Shown here: positions 53,140-61,080 of the stretch, piece by piece | Numbering within the stretch: the first letter of the stretch is position 1 | How the letters are laid out: each line of letters opens with the position of its first letter | NCBI GenBank assembly: GCA_023426125.1 | Contig: JAFABI010000021.1 | Coordinates: forward strand, 1-64,000 | Source: Bacillota bacterium | GTDB taxonomy: Bacteria > Bacillota > Clostridia > Acetivibrionales > DTU013 | DNA length: 64,000 nt | Direction of reading: 5' to 3' | The notes under the pieces: model-generated | Databases searched by the model: none | What the model saw: the letters and a program-made list of their open reading frames with translations, nothing else | What the model was told of the DNA's origin: nothing | Translations under genes and position numbers: made by a program

Positions 53140-54207
53140 ATGGAAAAAGTAACGCTTCAGGACCTGGTAAAAGAACTTGGAGTCTCCAAAGGTACAATCG
53201 GCAGGGTCCTCCGCGGGAGTGCGGATGTCAGTCAGGAAACGAGAAGGAAGGTTCTTGCAGCCATTGAGAAATATGACTATAGGCCGGACAAGATTGCACG
53301 GACGCTTTCTTTAAAAACGAAAAAGATTAAAATCGGCGCCATCTATCAAAAAGCCCCGGAGTTTTTCTGGAAGCATATTAAAGAGGGGTTTTTATCGGCT
53401 GCCGGGGAATTTAACGACTTTGGACTCGAAGTGCTTTACAGGGAAATTGACAGTAACCGGAATGTGGACGAATTGCTGCAGAAAATTGACGAACTGGTGG
53501 ACGAGAAAGTAGACGCCATCACCATGGTACCGTTATGCAATGAGAAACTGGAGAGGAAAATACAAGAGACCATTGGGAAAGGCATTGCCGTTTCTACATT
53601 TAATGACGATATAAAAAATTCCGGAAGGCTTTTTTATATTGGCCCCCAAATGCGGCAGAGCGGCAGGATCGCAGGGGAGTTGATGGGCAAGTTCCTGAGG
53701 GGAAAAGGCAATATTCTGACGATTAACGGCGATATTGAATCCATGGCTTACAAAGAAAGGCTCGAAGGCTTTACGGAAGTGATCCAGGAAAGATACAGGG
53801 GCATCACGATCATTACGAACTATACCTGCAATTATGAAAAGATGAAGAATGAAGCTGAAAATATCATTGAGGCTATGATAAAAAATGTGGATGGAATCGC
53901 AGGAATATACAATGTCGATGGTGCTACGCTCCATAATATTGCCGGGATCCTGAAAAAGAACCGTCGTCCGGAAGACATAAGCCTGATAGGGCATGAAAGG
54001 TGGAGCCAGGTTGACCGGCTGATATCGGAAGGCTTCATTGACGCTTCCATATGCCAGGATTCTTTTACGGAGGGATATCTGGCGATAAAAATATTATTTT
54101 CCTACTTGCTTGAGAAAAAAAAGCCGGAGCATGAGGAAATTTTTGTCCGGAGTGATATCATCATCAGGGAGAATCTGGAATGGACCGGCGCTGAAAGGAT
54201 GCCCTGA
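53140..54207 (+). CDS. LacI-family transcriptional regulator
   Basis: 355 residues. N-terminal LacI helix-turn-helix and hinge (VTLQDLVKELGVSKGTIGRVLRGSADVSQETRRKVLAAIEKYDYRPDKIARTL), then a periplasmic-binding-protein-like sugar domain with DAITMVPL and VDGIAGIYNVDGATLHNIAGIL. AAAGGAG precedes ATG. It heads a catabolic gene series on the same strand and most likely represses it until the sugar or an intermediate binds. Confidence 0.92.
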   Translation: MEKVTLQDLVKELGVSKGTIGRVLRGSADVSQETRRKVLAAIEKYDYRPDKIARTLSLKTKKIKIGAIYQKAPEFFWKHIKEGFLSAAGEFNDFGLEVLYREIDSNRNVDELLQKIDELVDEKVDAITMVPLCNEKLERKIQETIGKGIAVSTFNDDIKNSGRLFYIGPQMRQSGRIAGELMGKFLRGKGNILTINGDIESMAYKERLEGFTEVIQERYRGITIITNYTCNYEKMKNEAENIIEAMIKNVDGIAGIYNVDGATLHNIAGILKKNRRPEDISLIGHERWSQVDRLISEGFIDASICQDSFTEGYLAIKILFSYLLEKKKPEHEEIFVRSDIIIRENLEWTGAERMP

Positions 54208-54360
54208 TGAAAAACGCCGCCGGGGCAATATTTTTTTAAACTTTACCGTTACCGGTTACGGAGCTGTAAATAAGCGATTAGAGCAGGAATGTTTGTCTTG
54301 TTCTATAGCGAAAAGGCTGTAGTATTCGTTGAAATAAAAAAATGTGAAGGGAGATTTACG

Positions 54361-55173
54361 ATGTCAGGAAGAGATATCAGATTGCAGAAATTGTTTACCG
54401 GAGGAGAAAATGCGGTGATCATTGCCATTGACCACGGGTACATGGATGGACCCATCCGGGGGATGGAAAACATGCGGGAAACCGTCGGGAAAATCGACCC
54501 GTGTGTGGATGCCATCCTCTTAAGCCCCGGAATGATGAAGAATGTTGGGAATGCCTTCAACTGCAAAGGTGCTCCGATTCCTATCGTAAGGCTGAACTGG
54601 AGCACAGTGTTCTGTTTTGAATGGGGGTATGGAAAGGCCCAGACAGCTTATGCCTTTTCGGTAAAGGACGCGGTGGCTTTGGGGGCTGAAATCGTGTTGG
54701 TTTCGCTGACCTTGAAGACAGGGGATGAAAGCAATGACGCCAGGAATGTCGAGATTTTTTCAAGACTCTGCAATGAAGCCAGAACTTATGGAATACCCGT
54801 GATAGGCGAATGCTTCCCGAACAACAGCGATGCCATTTCCGAGGAGGAAATGCACGACCAGGTTTTGAAAGGTACGAGAATACTTGCAGAACTCGGGGCG
54901 GATGCGATTAAAACCTTCCATACCTCCAGATTCGAGGAGGTTATTGACGGCTGCCCTTTGCCGGTACTGGGACTTGGCGGACATACTACGCCGGAGCCTG
55001 TGGATTCCTTGAAACTGGCCCGGGATGAAATACAGCAGGGCTGCAAAGGGGTCGTTTTCGGAAGAAATGCGATCCAGAGGCCGGATCCTGCAGCCTATCA
55101 GAAAGCCTTGTGCGAGGTTGTCAAGCATGGCCTTGACCCGGAAAAGGCAGTCGAAAAATATTGTTTGAAATAA
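54361..55173 (+). CDS. DhnA/LsrF-type class I aldolase
   Basis: 270 residues, TIM-barrel. It has IIAIDHGYMDGP near the N-terminus and the Schiff-base Lys in GADAIKTFHTSRFEEV (about 182), followed by LGLGGH and VVFGRNAIQRPDP (phosphate-binding end), as in DhnA-type fructose-bisphosphate aldolase, LsrF and related enzymes. It should cleave a ketose phosphate into two short pieces, or act as a thiolase-like enzyme as LsrF does. GGGAGATTTACG precedes ATG; an earlier in-frame ATG is rejected. Second gene of the operon. Confidence 0.85.
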   Translation: MSGRDIRLQKLFTGGENAVIIAIDHGYMDGPIRGMENMRETVGKIDPCVDAILLSPGMMKNVGNAFNCKGAPIPIVRLNWSTVFCFEWGYGKAQTAYAFSVKDAVALGAEIVLVSLTLKTGDESNDARNVEIFSRLCNEARTYGIPVIGECFPNNSDAISEEEMHDQVLKGTRILAELGADAIKTFHTSRFEEVIDGCPLPVLGLGGHTTPEPVDSLKLARDEIQQGCKGVVFGRNAIQRPDPAAYQKALCEVVKHGLDPEKAVEKYCLK

Positions 55174-55201
55174 GCGGAGAGAATCCGGGAGGCCGTTGCT
55201 T

Positions 55202-56710
55202 ATGTCGATGCTAATGGGAATAGATGTCGGAACTACAGGCACCAAGACAATTCTGACGGATGAAAACGGCGTTTTGCTATCGGAAAGCTATAAAGGGTAC
55301 CGGATTTATTCGGAAAAGTCGGGCTATGCGGAGCAAAATGCCGAAGATTGGTGGGATGCCGTTGTTTATACCGTCAGAGAATGCACAGAGGACCTGAAGG
55401 ATAAAACGGAAATCAAGGCCATTGCCCTGTCAACCCAGGGCGGCAGCATGGTGCCGGTAGACAAATCCGGAAGGCCCCTTTCCAGGGCGGCCCTCTGGAT
55501 GGATACCAGGGGGAAGAGCCAGTCTGCCGCGCTGCTGTCGGGAAAGGAAAAGGATTATCATTACTGCAAGACAGGCTGGAAACTCTCCAACGGTCTTAAC
55601 CTGATACAGATCCAATGGATAAAGGACAACGACCCCCGGCTGTTTGAAAAAGCATATAAATTCATTTCCACGGTAGAGTATGTGAATTGCAGGCTTGTGG
55701 GGCAGCCCGTCACGGATCCCTCCAATGCAGGCATGACACAGCTTTTCAACATCCTGGATAAAAAGTGGGATGCGGACATTCTTGCCGATCTGGGTTTGAA
55801 AGCCGACAGGTTGGGCGATATTGCCGAATCCGGAACAGCATTGGGGACACTGCGGCCCGAGGCGGCAAAGGAACTGGGGATCCCTGAAGGCACAAAGGTT
55901 GTCAGCGGCGGGCATGACCAATATTGCGCCGCTTTGGGGGCGGGAGCCGTGGAGAGCGGAGAGATACTGCTTTCCACCGGTACGGCCTGGGTATTGGCGG
56001 CAGTGCTTGACTGTCCGGTTTTTGATCCGGTGACGTATTTTGCGCCGGGGAATCATGTTGTCCCGGGGAAATGGGGGGCGCTGGCAACCGTGCCGACGGC
56101 GGGAGTTGCCATGGAGTGGTACCGGAATAATCTCGGGCTCCGGCAGGGGCTGGAGGAGAATCTCCTACGGGTGGAGGAGTTTGCGGAAATTGACCGCAAA
56201 GCGGCGGAAAAAGGGCCGGGTGCAGACGGGGTCATGTTTTATCCGCATTTCACCGGATCTTCCTGCCCTACCTGGAGCGCAAAAAGCAGGGCTGCCATCC
56301 TTGGGCTGGAATTGCACCACGACCAGTACCATATCGCCAGGGCTGTCATGGAAGGGGTTGTTTTCGATATAAACTGGATGCTTGGCGTATTGGCTGCGAA
56401 GAGGCTTGAAACAAGCAGCCTCAAGGTCGTAGGCGGAGCTGCCGCCAGCGGTCTCTGGCTGCAGATCATTGCAGATATAACGGGACTGCCTGTACAAGCT
56501 TCCCATGCGAAAAATGCCGCCTGCATCGGAGCCGCAATCCTGGCAGGCAAAGGCACAGGAATCTATCAAAGCTGTGAAGAGGGTTTTCAAAGGCTTGTGA
56601 AAGCGGAAAGCGCTATCCGTCCGGACCCTGCAAGGCATAAAACCTACACCGGCTTATTTCAACTGTATACGGCAAGGTTTGAAGCGCTGAAAAGCTGTTA
56701 TCAGCAATAA
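55202..56710 (+). CDS. FGGY-family sugar kinase (xylulokinase-like)
   Basis: About 502 residues with two actin-like halves: GIDVGTTGTKTIL (phosphate 1), LSTQGGSM, LWMDTRG, GHDQYCAALGAG, LLSTGTAWVLA (phosphate 2) and VVGGAAASGLWLQIIADITG (adenosine). It phosphorylates a ketose or polyol. With the isomerase it would make the ketose phosphate for the aldolase. GGGAGG lies before the ATG at 55202; later ATGs at 55208 and 55217 are alternatives. The kinase substrate cannot be read from sequence. Confidence 0.9.
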   Translation: MSMLMGIDVGTTGTKTILTDENGVLLSESYKGYRIYSEKSGYAEQNAEDWWDAVVYTVRECTEDLKDKTEIKAIALSTQGGSMVPVDKSGRPLSRAALWMDTRGKSQSAALLSGKEKDYHYCKTGWKLSNGLNLIQIQWIKDNDPRLFEKAYKFISTVEYVNCRLVGQPVTDPSNAGMTQLFNILDKKWDADILADLGLKADRLGDIAESGTALGTLRPEAAKELGIPEGTKVVSGGHDQYCAALGAGAVESGEILLSTGTAWVLAAVLDCPVFDPVTYFAPGNHVVPGKWGALATVPTAGVAMEWYRNNLGLRQGLEENLLRVEEFAEIDRKAAEKGPGADGVMFYPHFTGSSCPTWSAKSRAAILGLELHHDQYHIARAVMEGVVFDINWMLGVLAAKRLETSSLKVVGGAAASGLWLQIIADITGLPVQASHAKNAACIGAAILAGKGTGIYQSCEEGFQRLVKAESAIRPDPARHKTYTGLFQLYTARFEALKSCYQQ

Positions 56711-56775
56711 CGGATTCCAATAAGCGTGTGGCAGGATGGTTATGGCAGTGAAGCTGTGAAAAGGAGGGCCTCAAA

Positions 56776-57837
56776 TTGAGTGGTTTATTTGAAATAAAGG
56801 CAGTAGACAGGGCTTTTTATGAAAAAAAGATCCGGCAATTCCTGCCGGAGGATATCATCGACATACATACCCATGTCTGGCTGGAGCGGTTCCGGAAGGA
56901 AGCGGTCAATGCGCCTGTGAGAGCTGTTACCTGGCCTTCGCTGGTGGCAAGGGAAAATCCGGTGGAGGAGCTTCTGGAGACTTACCGGCTTATGTTTCCG
57001 GGGAAAAAGGTCACGCCCCTGATATTTTCGCAGGTAAGCCCTGATATGGATTTGAAAGCAGGCAACGGATATATCGGGGAATGCGCGGAGAAATACGGCC
57101 TGCCCTCTTTGATGGTGGCAAGGCCTGAGACAAGCGCCGCCGACCTGGAGGATGAAGTCATAAAAGGCGGTTTCCTGGGGTGCAAGGTTTATCTTAACTT
57201 TTCCGCGCCGTATATCCCTGAAAAGGAAATCCGCATCTATGATTTCCTTCCTCCCCACCAACTGGAGGTGCTGAACAGGCACGGCTGGATCGTCATGCTG
57301 CATATTCCCAGAGACGGACGCCTGAAAGATCCGGTCAACCTGGCGCAGCTTCTGGAGATTGAAAAAAAATATCCGGAATTGAAGCTGATCGTCGCCCATG
57401 TAGGCAGAGCATACTGTCCTGAGGATCTGGGAAACGCATTTGAGGTTCTGCATGAAACCAGAAAGATGATGTTCGATTTCAGCGCCAATACGAACAGTTA
57501 TGTGTTCAGGCAGCTTATCAAAGCGGTGGGGCCGAAAAGGATCCTTTTTGGCAGTGACCTTCCCATTCTCCGGATGAGGGCCAGGAGGATCTGCAGCAAC
57601 GGAACCTATGTAAACCTGGTGCCCAGAGGATTGTACGGAAACGTATCGGGCGATTCGCACATGGGCGAGGTGGACGGCGATGCGGCTAAGGAGATAACGT
57701 TTTTCATGTACGAAGAGATTGAAGCCTTCAGGCAGGCGACGCAGCAGGAAGGACTCGCCAGAACGGACATTGGGGATGTTTTTTATAACAATGCCAAAAC
57801 GCTATTGAATAACACCGATCGGGGGATTTACCTGTGA
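56776..57837 (+). CDS. Amidohydrolase-superfamily metal hydrolase
   Basis: 353 residues, TIM-barrel. Metal-site motifs: DIHTHVW (HxH, about 36), a Lys in GCKVYLNF (about 139), LIVAHVGR (His, about 206) and ILFGSDLPI (Asp, about 259). It fits the amidohydrolase_2 group, which includes lactonases, decarboxylases and some isomerases. In this operon it may open a sugar lactone or hydrolyse a carbohydrate derivative. TTG start after AAAGGAGGG. It overlaps the next gene by 4 nt. Confidence 0.82.
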   Translation: MSGLFEIKAVDRAFYEKKIRQFLPEDIIDIHTHVWLERFRKEAVNAPVRAVTWPSLVARENPVEELLETYRLMFPGKKVTPLIFSQVSPDMDLKAGNGYIGECAEKYGLPSLMVARPETSAADLEDEVIKGGFLGCKVYLNFSAPYIPEKEIRIYDFLPPHQLEVLNRHGWIVMLHIPRDGRLKDPVNLAQLLEIEKKYPELKLIVAHVGRAYCPEDLGNAFEVLHETRKMMFDFSANTNSYVFRQLIKAVGPKRILFGSDLPILRMRARRICSNGTYVNLVPRGLYGNVSGDSHMGEVDGDAAKEITFFMYEEIEAFRQATQQEGLARTDIGDVFYNNAKTLLNNTDRGIYL

Positions 57838-59222
57838 AAAGGTTGAAAATTGGTCTTTTGCCTTTGTATATCAAGCTGTATGATGATGTTTGGCCGGAAG
57901 CGAGGGGAAGAATGGATTCCTTTGCCGGAAAAATAGTCCGGGAATTGGAAAAGAGAGGCCTGGACGTGGTTTGCGCCGAGGTCTGCAGGATAAAACCGGA
58001 GTTTGAAACAGCTATCGGACGGTTCGAAAAAGAAAACGCGGATGCAATTGTAACGCTGCACCTGGCGTATTCTCCCTCCCTGGAATCAGTGGATGCGCTG
58101 GCCGGCACGGAGCTTCCGCTCATCGTCCTTGATACCACTCCCACGTTTGATTACAGCCCGGCCCAGGACCCGGACGAGCTGCTTTATAATCATGGGATCC
58201 ATGGGGTGCAGGATATGTGCAATCTCCTTTTAAGAAGAGGGAAAGAGTTCCTGATTGAAGCAGGGCATTGGGCTGAATCCGATGTACTGGACAGGGTGAC
58301 GGATTGCGTGAAGGCTGCCGGGATCGCCGGAGCTATGAAGAAAGCCAGGGTCGGAAGGATCGGCAGTCCCTTTAAGGGGATGGGCGACTTCCAGCTGCCG
58401 GAGGACGTGATGTCTTCCACCATCGGTATCCGCACAATTCCCTATGCTTCCGGCGAAGGCAGTGTGCATGCCGATGAGGTTTCCGATGGGGAAATCGAGC
58501 TTGAAATGAGCAGGGACAGGGAGAATTTCCGGATGGAGCATATCGATGAAGCTGTCCATCGAAAGTCCACGCGGGCCTGCCTTGCGGTAAGAAAGTGGGT
58601 GGAGAGGAATCGTCTCACCGCTTTTACCGTAAACTTCATGGAGATTACAAGGCAATCGGGGGTTTCCTGCATGCCTTTTATGGAAGCGGGCAAAGCCATG
58701 GCGCAAGGCACCGGCTATGCCGGAGAGGGAGACGCGCTCACGGCGGCAATGGTGGGTGCGTTGATGTCCGTGTATCCTGAGACTTCATTTACCGAAATGT
58801 TTTGTCCCGATTGGAATAACGACAGCATATTTTTAAGCCATATGGGGGAGATGAATTTAAGCCTGACAGCAGGGCAGGCCATACTGCGGGAACTGGATTT
58901 TCCGTATACGGACGCCGATAATCCCATTGTTGCCTATGGCAGGTTCAAGCAAGGAGACGCCGTATTTGTCAATCTGGCGCCGGGCCGGGATTGTACCTAT
59001 ACATTGATCGTATCTCCTGTAGAAATGCTTGATGTGAAAGGCATAGACAGAATGGAGGACAGCATACACGGTTGGATGAAGCCCTGCATTCCTCTGCCGG
59101 ATTTCCTTTCCTCCTACAGCAGGGCTGGCGGAACGCACCACGGAGCCATCGCCTACGGCGCTTCCGTTGGAGTTCTGGAGGCCTTTGCCGGAATCATGGG
59201 GTGGAGGTTTGTGAAGCTTTAG
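57834..59222 (+). CDS. L-fucose/L-arabinose isomerase-family protein
   Basis: 462 residues. Two Rossmann-like N-terminal segments (IGLLPLYIKLYDDVWPE, DAIVTLHLAYSPS, YNHGIHGVQDMCNLLLRRG) precede the active-site half with MEITRQSG, MAQGTGYAGEGDALTAAMVGAL (the conserved Glu/Asp as in AraA) and LSHMGEMN (His), then a C-terminal beta domain. It converts an aldose to a ketose. It lacks the N-terminal extension of true FucI. GTG start overlapping the amidohydrolase stop, so the two are co-translated. Confidence 0.82.
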   Translation: MKRLKIGLLPLYIKLYDDVWPEARGRMDSFAGKIVRELEKRGLDVVCAEVCRIKPEFETAIGRFEKENADAIVTLHLAYSPSLESVDALAGTELPLIVLDTTPTFDYSPAQDPDELLYNHGIHGVQDMCNLLLRRGKEFLIEAGHWAESDVLDRVTDCVKAAGIAGAMKKARVGRIGSPFKGMGDFQLPEDVMSSTIGIRTIPYASGEGSVHADEVSDGEIELEMSRDRENFRMEHIDEAVHRKSTRACLAVRKWVERNRLTAFTVNFMEITRQSGVSCMPFMEAGKAMAQGTGYAGEGDALTAAMVGALMSVYPETSFTEMFCPDWNNDSIFLSHMGEMNLSLTAGQAILRELDFPYTDADNPIVAYGRFKQGDAVFVNLAPGRDCTYTLIVSPVEMLDVKGIDRMEDSIHGWMKPCIPLPDFLSSYSRAGGTHHGAIAYGASVGVLEAFAGIMGWRFVKL

Positions 59223-59250
59223 CGTTAAATAACCGGCTGTAATTGGAAAG

Positions 59251-59326
59251 TGTAAGGCTCGCATTGCGCGTCTGCAAATGCAATCTGTGCCAAACAGTTA
59301 CCTGGACGGCCATGGCCGCTCCTACA
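59251..59326 (-). repeat. MITE-like repeat family 1, short form, copy D
   Basis: TGTAAGGCTCGCATTGCGCG to GGCCGCTCCTACA, 76 bp, aligning with the reverse complement of copy C at 31129-31205. The left end has decayed (AGGCTC instead of GGGGCG). Confidence 0.75.
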
Positions 59327-59334
59327 TTGCATAT

Positions 59335-59367
59335 GCGACAGAGAACCGTCCCCTGCCGCACTGTCGC
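59335..59367 (+). repeat. Palindromic repeat family 3, copy 5
   Basis: GCGACAG and CTGTCGC arms enclosing AGAACCGTCCCCTGCCGCA. Confidence 0.75.
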
Positions 59368-59470
59368 AAAGATGGCGGGTACATTGGAACCTGGAATCCC
59401 GGTGCTTCGTCAAAAATCTAGGTGCAAATGGCAAAGGGCACAATCGATTTTTGAAGGAGGAATACGCAAA

Positions 59471-60691
59471 ATGAGAAAGAATTTGGCGGTAATACTGTTA
59501 TCAATATTTACGGCATCCGTTCTGGCGTCCTGCGGAAATATCGCCGGGGCAGCGGCGGGATTTGACAAAAGCAAGATCGGCGACGGTTTTACAGACAGAA
59601 ATTCAAAGTTTGCTTTTAATATCTTCAACCAGGTCAATTCGGAAGACGGGGGAGAGAATGTATTTATTTCGCCTCTAAGCATATCTACGGCATTGGCGAT
59701 GACCTATCAGGGAGCGGAAGGCACAACCAGGGAAGCGATGGCAAATGCGCTGCAGTTGAGCGGCCTTGATGGCGAAGTATTGAACGAAAGCTACAAAAAC
59801 CTTCTAAGATACCTCAAACAAGCTGACAGCAAGCTGCAGCTGGACATCAACAATTCCATCTGGATCAGGGAAGGGAAGCCGATTAAGGAAGAATTTCTTT
59901 CGGTAAACAAAACCATCTTTGACGCCTATGTAACAACCTTGGACTTCTCCCAAGCCAGTGCGGCAAGTACGATAAACAAATGGATCGATGATTCCACCAA
60001 AGGCAAAATCAAAAAGATGATTGATCCGCCGATACCGTCCGATATCATCATGTACCTGATCAACGCAATCTATTTCAAAGGCCAATGGTCGGATCAATTC
60101 GACACGAAAATGACCTTCGGCTCCAGGTTCAATTCCATGGATGGAAAAACAAGCGACATCATGATGATGAGCAGGTATGGAACGGTGATTTTTGGGAAAA
60201 CGGAGGAGTATAAGGCGGTAAGGCTTCCCTATGGAAAAGGCGATATTGCCATGTATTGCATCCTGCCTGAGAAAGGTACCAATATTAACGATTTTGTAGA
60301 GCAGATGAACCTGGAAAAGTGGGCGGAAATCAGAAACACACTGAAAGAAACAAAGGACGTCAGGCTGCAAATACCAAGATTTAATCTGGAATACGGGATA
60401 AAAAACCTGAATGACGCTTTGACCGGCCTTGGAATGGGAGTAGCTTTTTCCAATGACGCCAATTTTTCAGGAATGGGCGACAATATAGCCATAAGCAGAG
60501 TACTGCACAAGGCGGTCATTGAGGTGAATGAAGAAGGCAGTACCGCGGCAGGGGTTACAGTAGTAGAGATGAAGGAAACCTCGGCTGTCATGGATCCACC
60601 CGAATTTATTGCCGACAGGCCGTTTGTGTTTATCATTGCCGATGACGAAACAGGAAGCATCCTCTTTATGGGCAAGGTGTTATCGATATGA
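59471..60691 (+). CDS. Serpin, lipoprotein-anchored
   Basis: 406 residues. A lipoprotein signal with lipobox LASC (Cys about 20), then the full serpin fold: NVFISPLSISTALAMTYQGAEGTTREAM, NAIYFKGQWSDQFD, and the hinge EVNEEGSTAAGVTVVEM with small residues at P14-P9 as required for inhibition. The reactive loop continues KETSAVMDPPEF; by spacing from the hinge Glu, P1 falls at about the Thr of KETS, though it may shift by a residue or two. RPFVFIIADDETGSILFMGKV closes. It would trap serine or cysteine proteases outside the cell. Confidence 0.93.
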   Translation: MRKNLAVILLSIFTASVLASCGNIAGAAAGFDKSKIGDGFTDRNSKFAFNIFNQVNSEDGGENVFISPLSISTALAMTYQGAEGTTREAMANALQLSGLDGEVLNESYKNLLRYLKQADSKLQLDINNSIWIREGKPIKEEFLSVNKTIFDAYVTTLDFSQASAASTINKWIDDSTKGKIKKMIDPPIPSDIIMYLINAIYFKGQWSDQFDTKMTFGSRFNSMDGKTSDIMMMSRYGTVIFGKTEEYKAVRLPYGKGDIAMYCILPEKGTNINDFVEQMNLEKWAEIRNTLKETKDVRLQIPRFNLEYGIKNLNDALTGLGMGVAFSNDANFSGMGDNIAISRVLHKAVIEVNEEGSTAAGVTVVEMKETSAVMDPPEFIADRPFVFIIADDETGSILFMGKVLSI

Positions 60692-61080
60692 AAACGATGC
60701 CTATACGTTAATGGGTTCACTGCTTTGAAGAGGTATATGGCTGAAGGGTGGCCACTTTATCGGCGTGCGCATCAAAAAAATCGCAGTCGGTACGACTGCT
60801 TTTGAAATCGGATATGCCGATGCGACAACACCATGGCGAAAGCCGGATAGCGAGGCTCCGGAAGATAAGCGGAGGACCTGCATTTTATTGCTGGTTGCTG
60901 TTTTTGTATATCAAGGGGGACAAGAAAACCTGCAAAAATCAATACCACCCGGTGGAAGCCCAACGGGTGGTTTTTCGGCGTTTGACCCTATCATGAATCC
61001 GTTTCAGGGGTTGAAAGCCGGCTGGCGGCCTGTCCGATGAACCATGCGGGGAGCCGGGGCAAACAAACCTACCCCGGGTA
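60692..61080. other. Intergenic between serpin and BceB-like gene
   Basis: The terminator at 60944 and weak inverted repeats occur. Open frames here lack good starts and protein-like character. Confidence 0.5.
60944..60976 (+). terminator. Intrinsic terminator after the serpin gene
   Basis: ACCACCCG (60944-60951) and CGGGTGGT (60964-60971) form an 8-bp stem with a 12-nt loop, followed by TTTT. Confidence 0.75.

Larger units (their letters stand above)
59223..59470 (+). other. Intergenic with two repeat elements
   Basis: Holds a short-form MITE-like copy and a family 3 palindrome. The serpin ribosome-binding site GAAGGAGGAA lies at its right end. No promoter was identified. Confidence 0.5.

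Noticed and set aside
60748..61040. ORFs between serpin and BceB-like gene
   Set aside because: They overlap one another and the terminator, and look like random translations.
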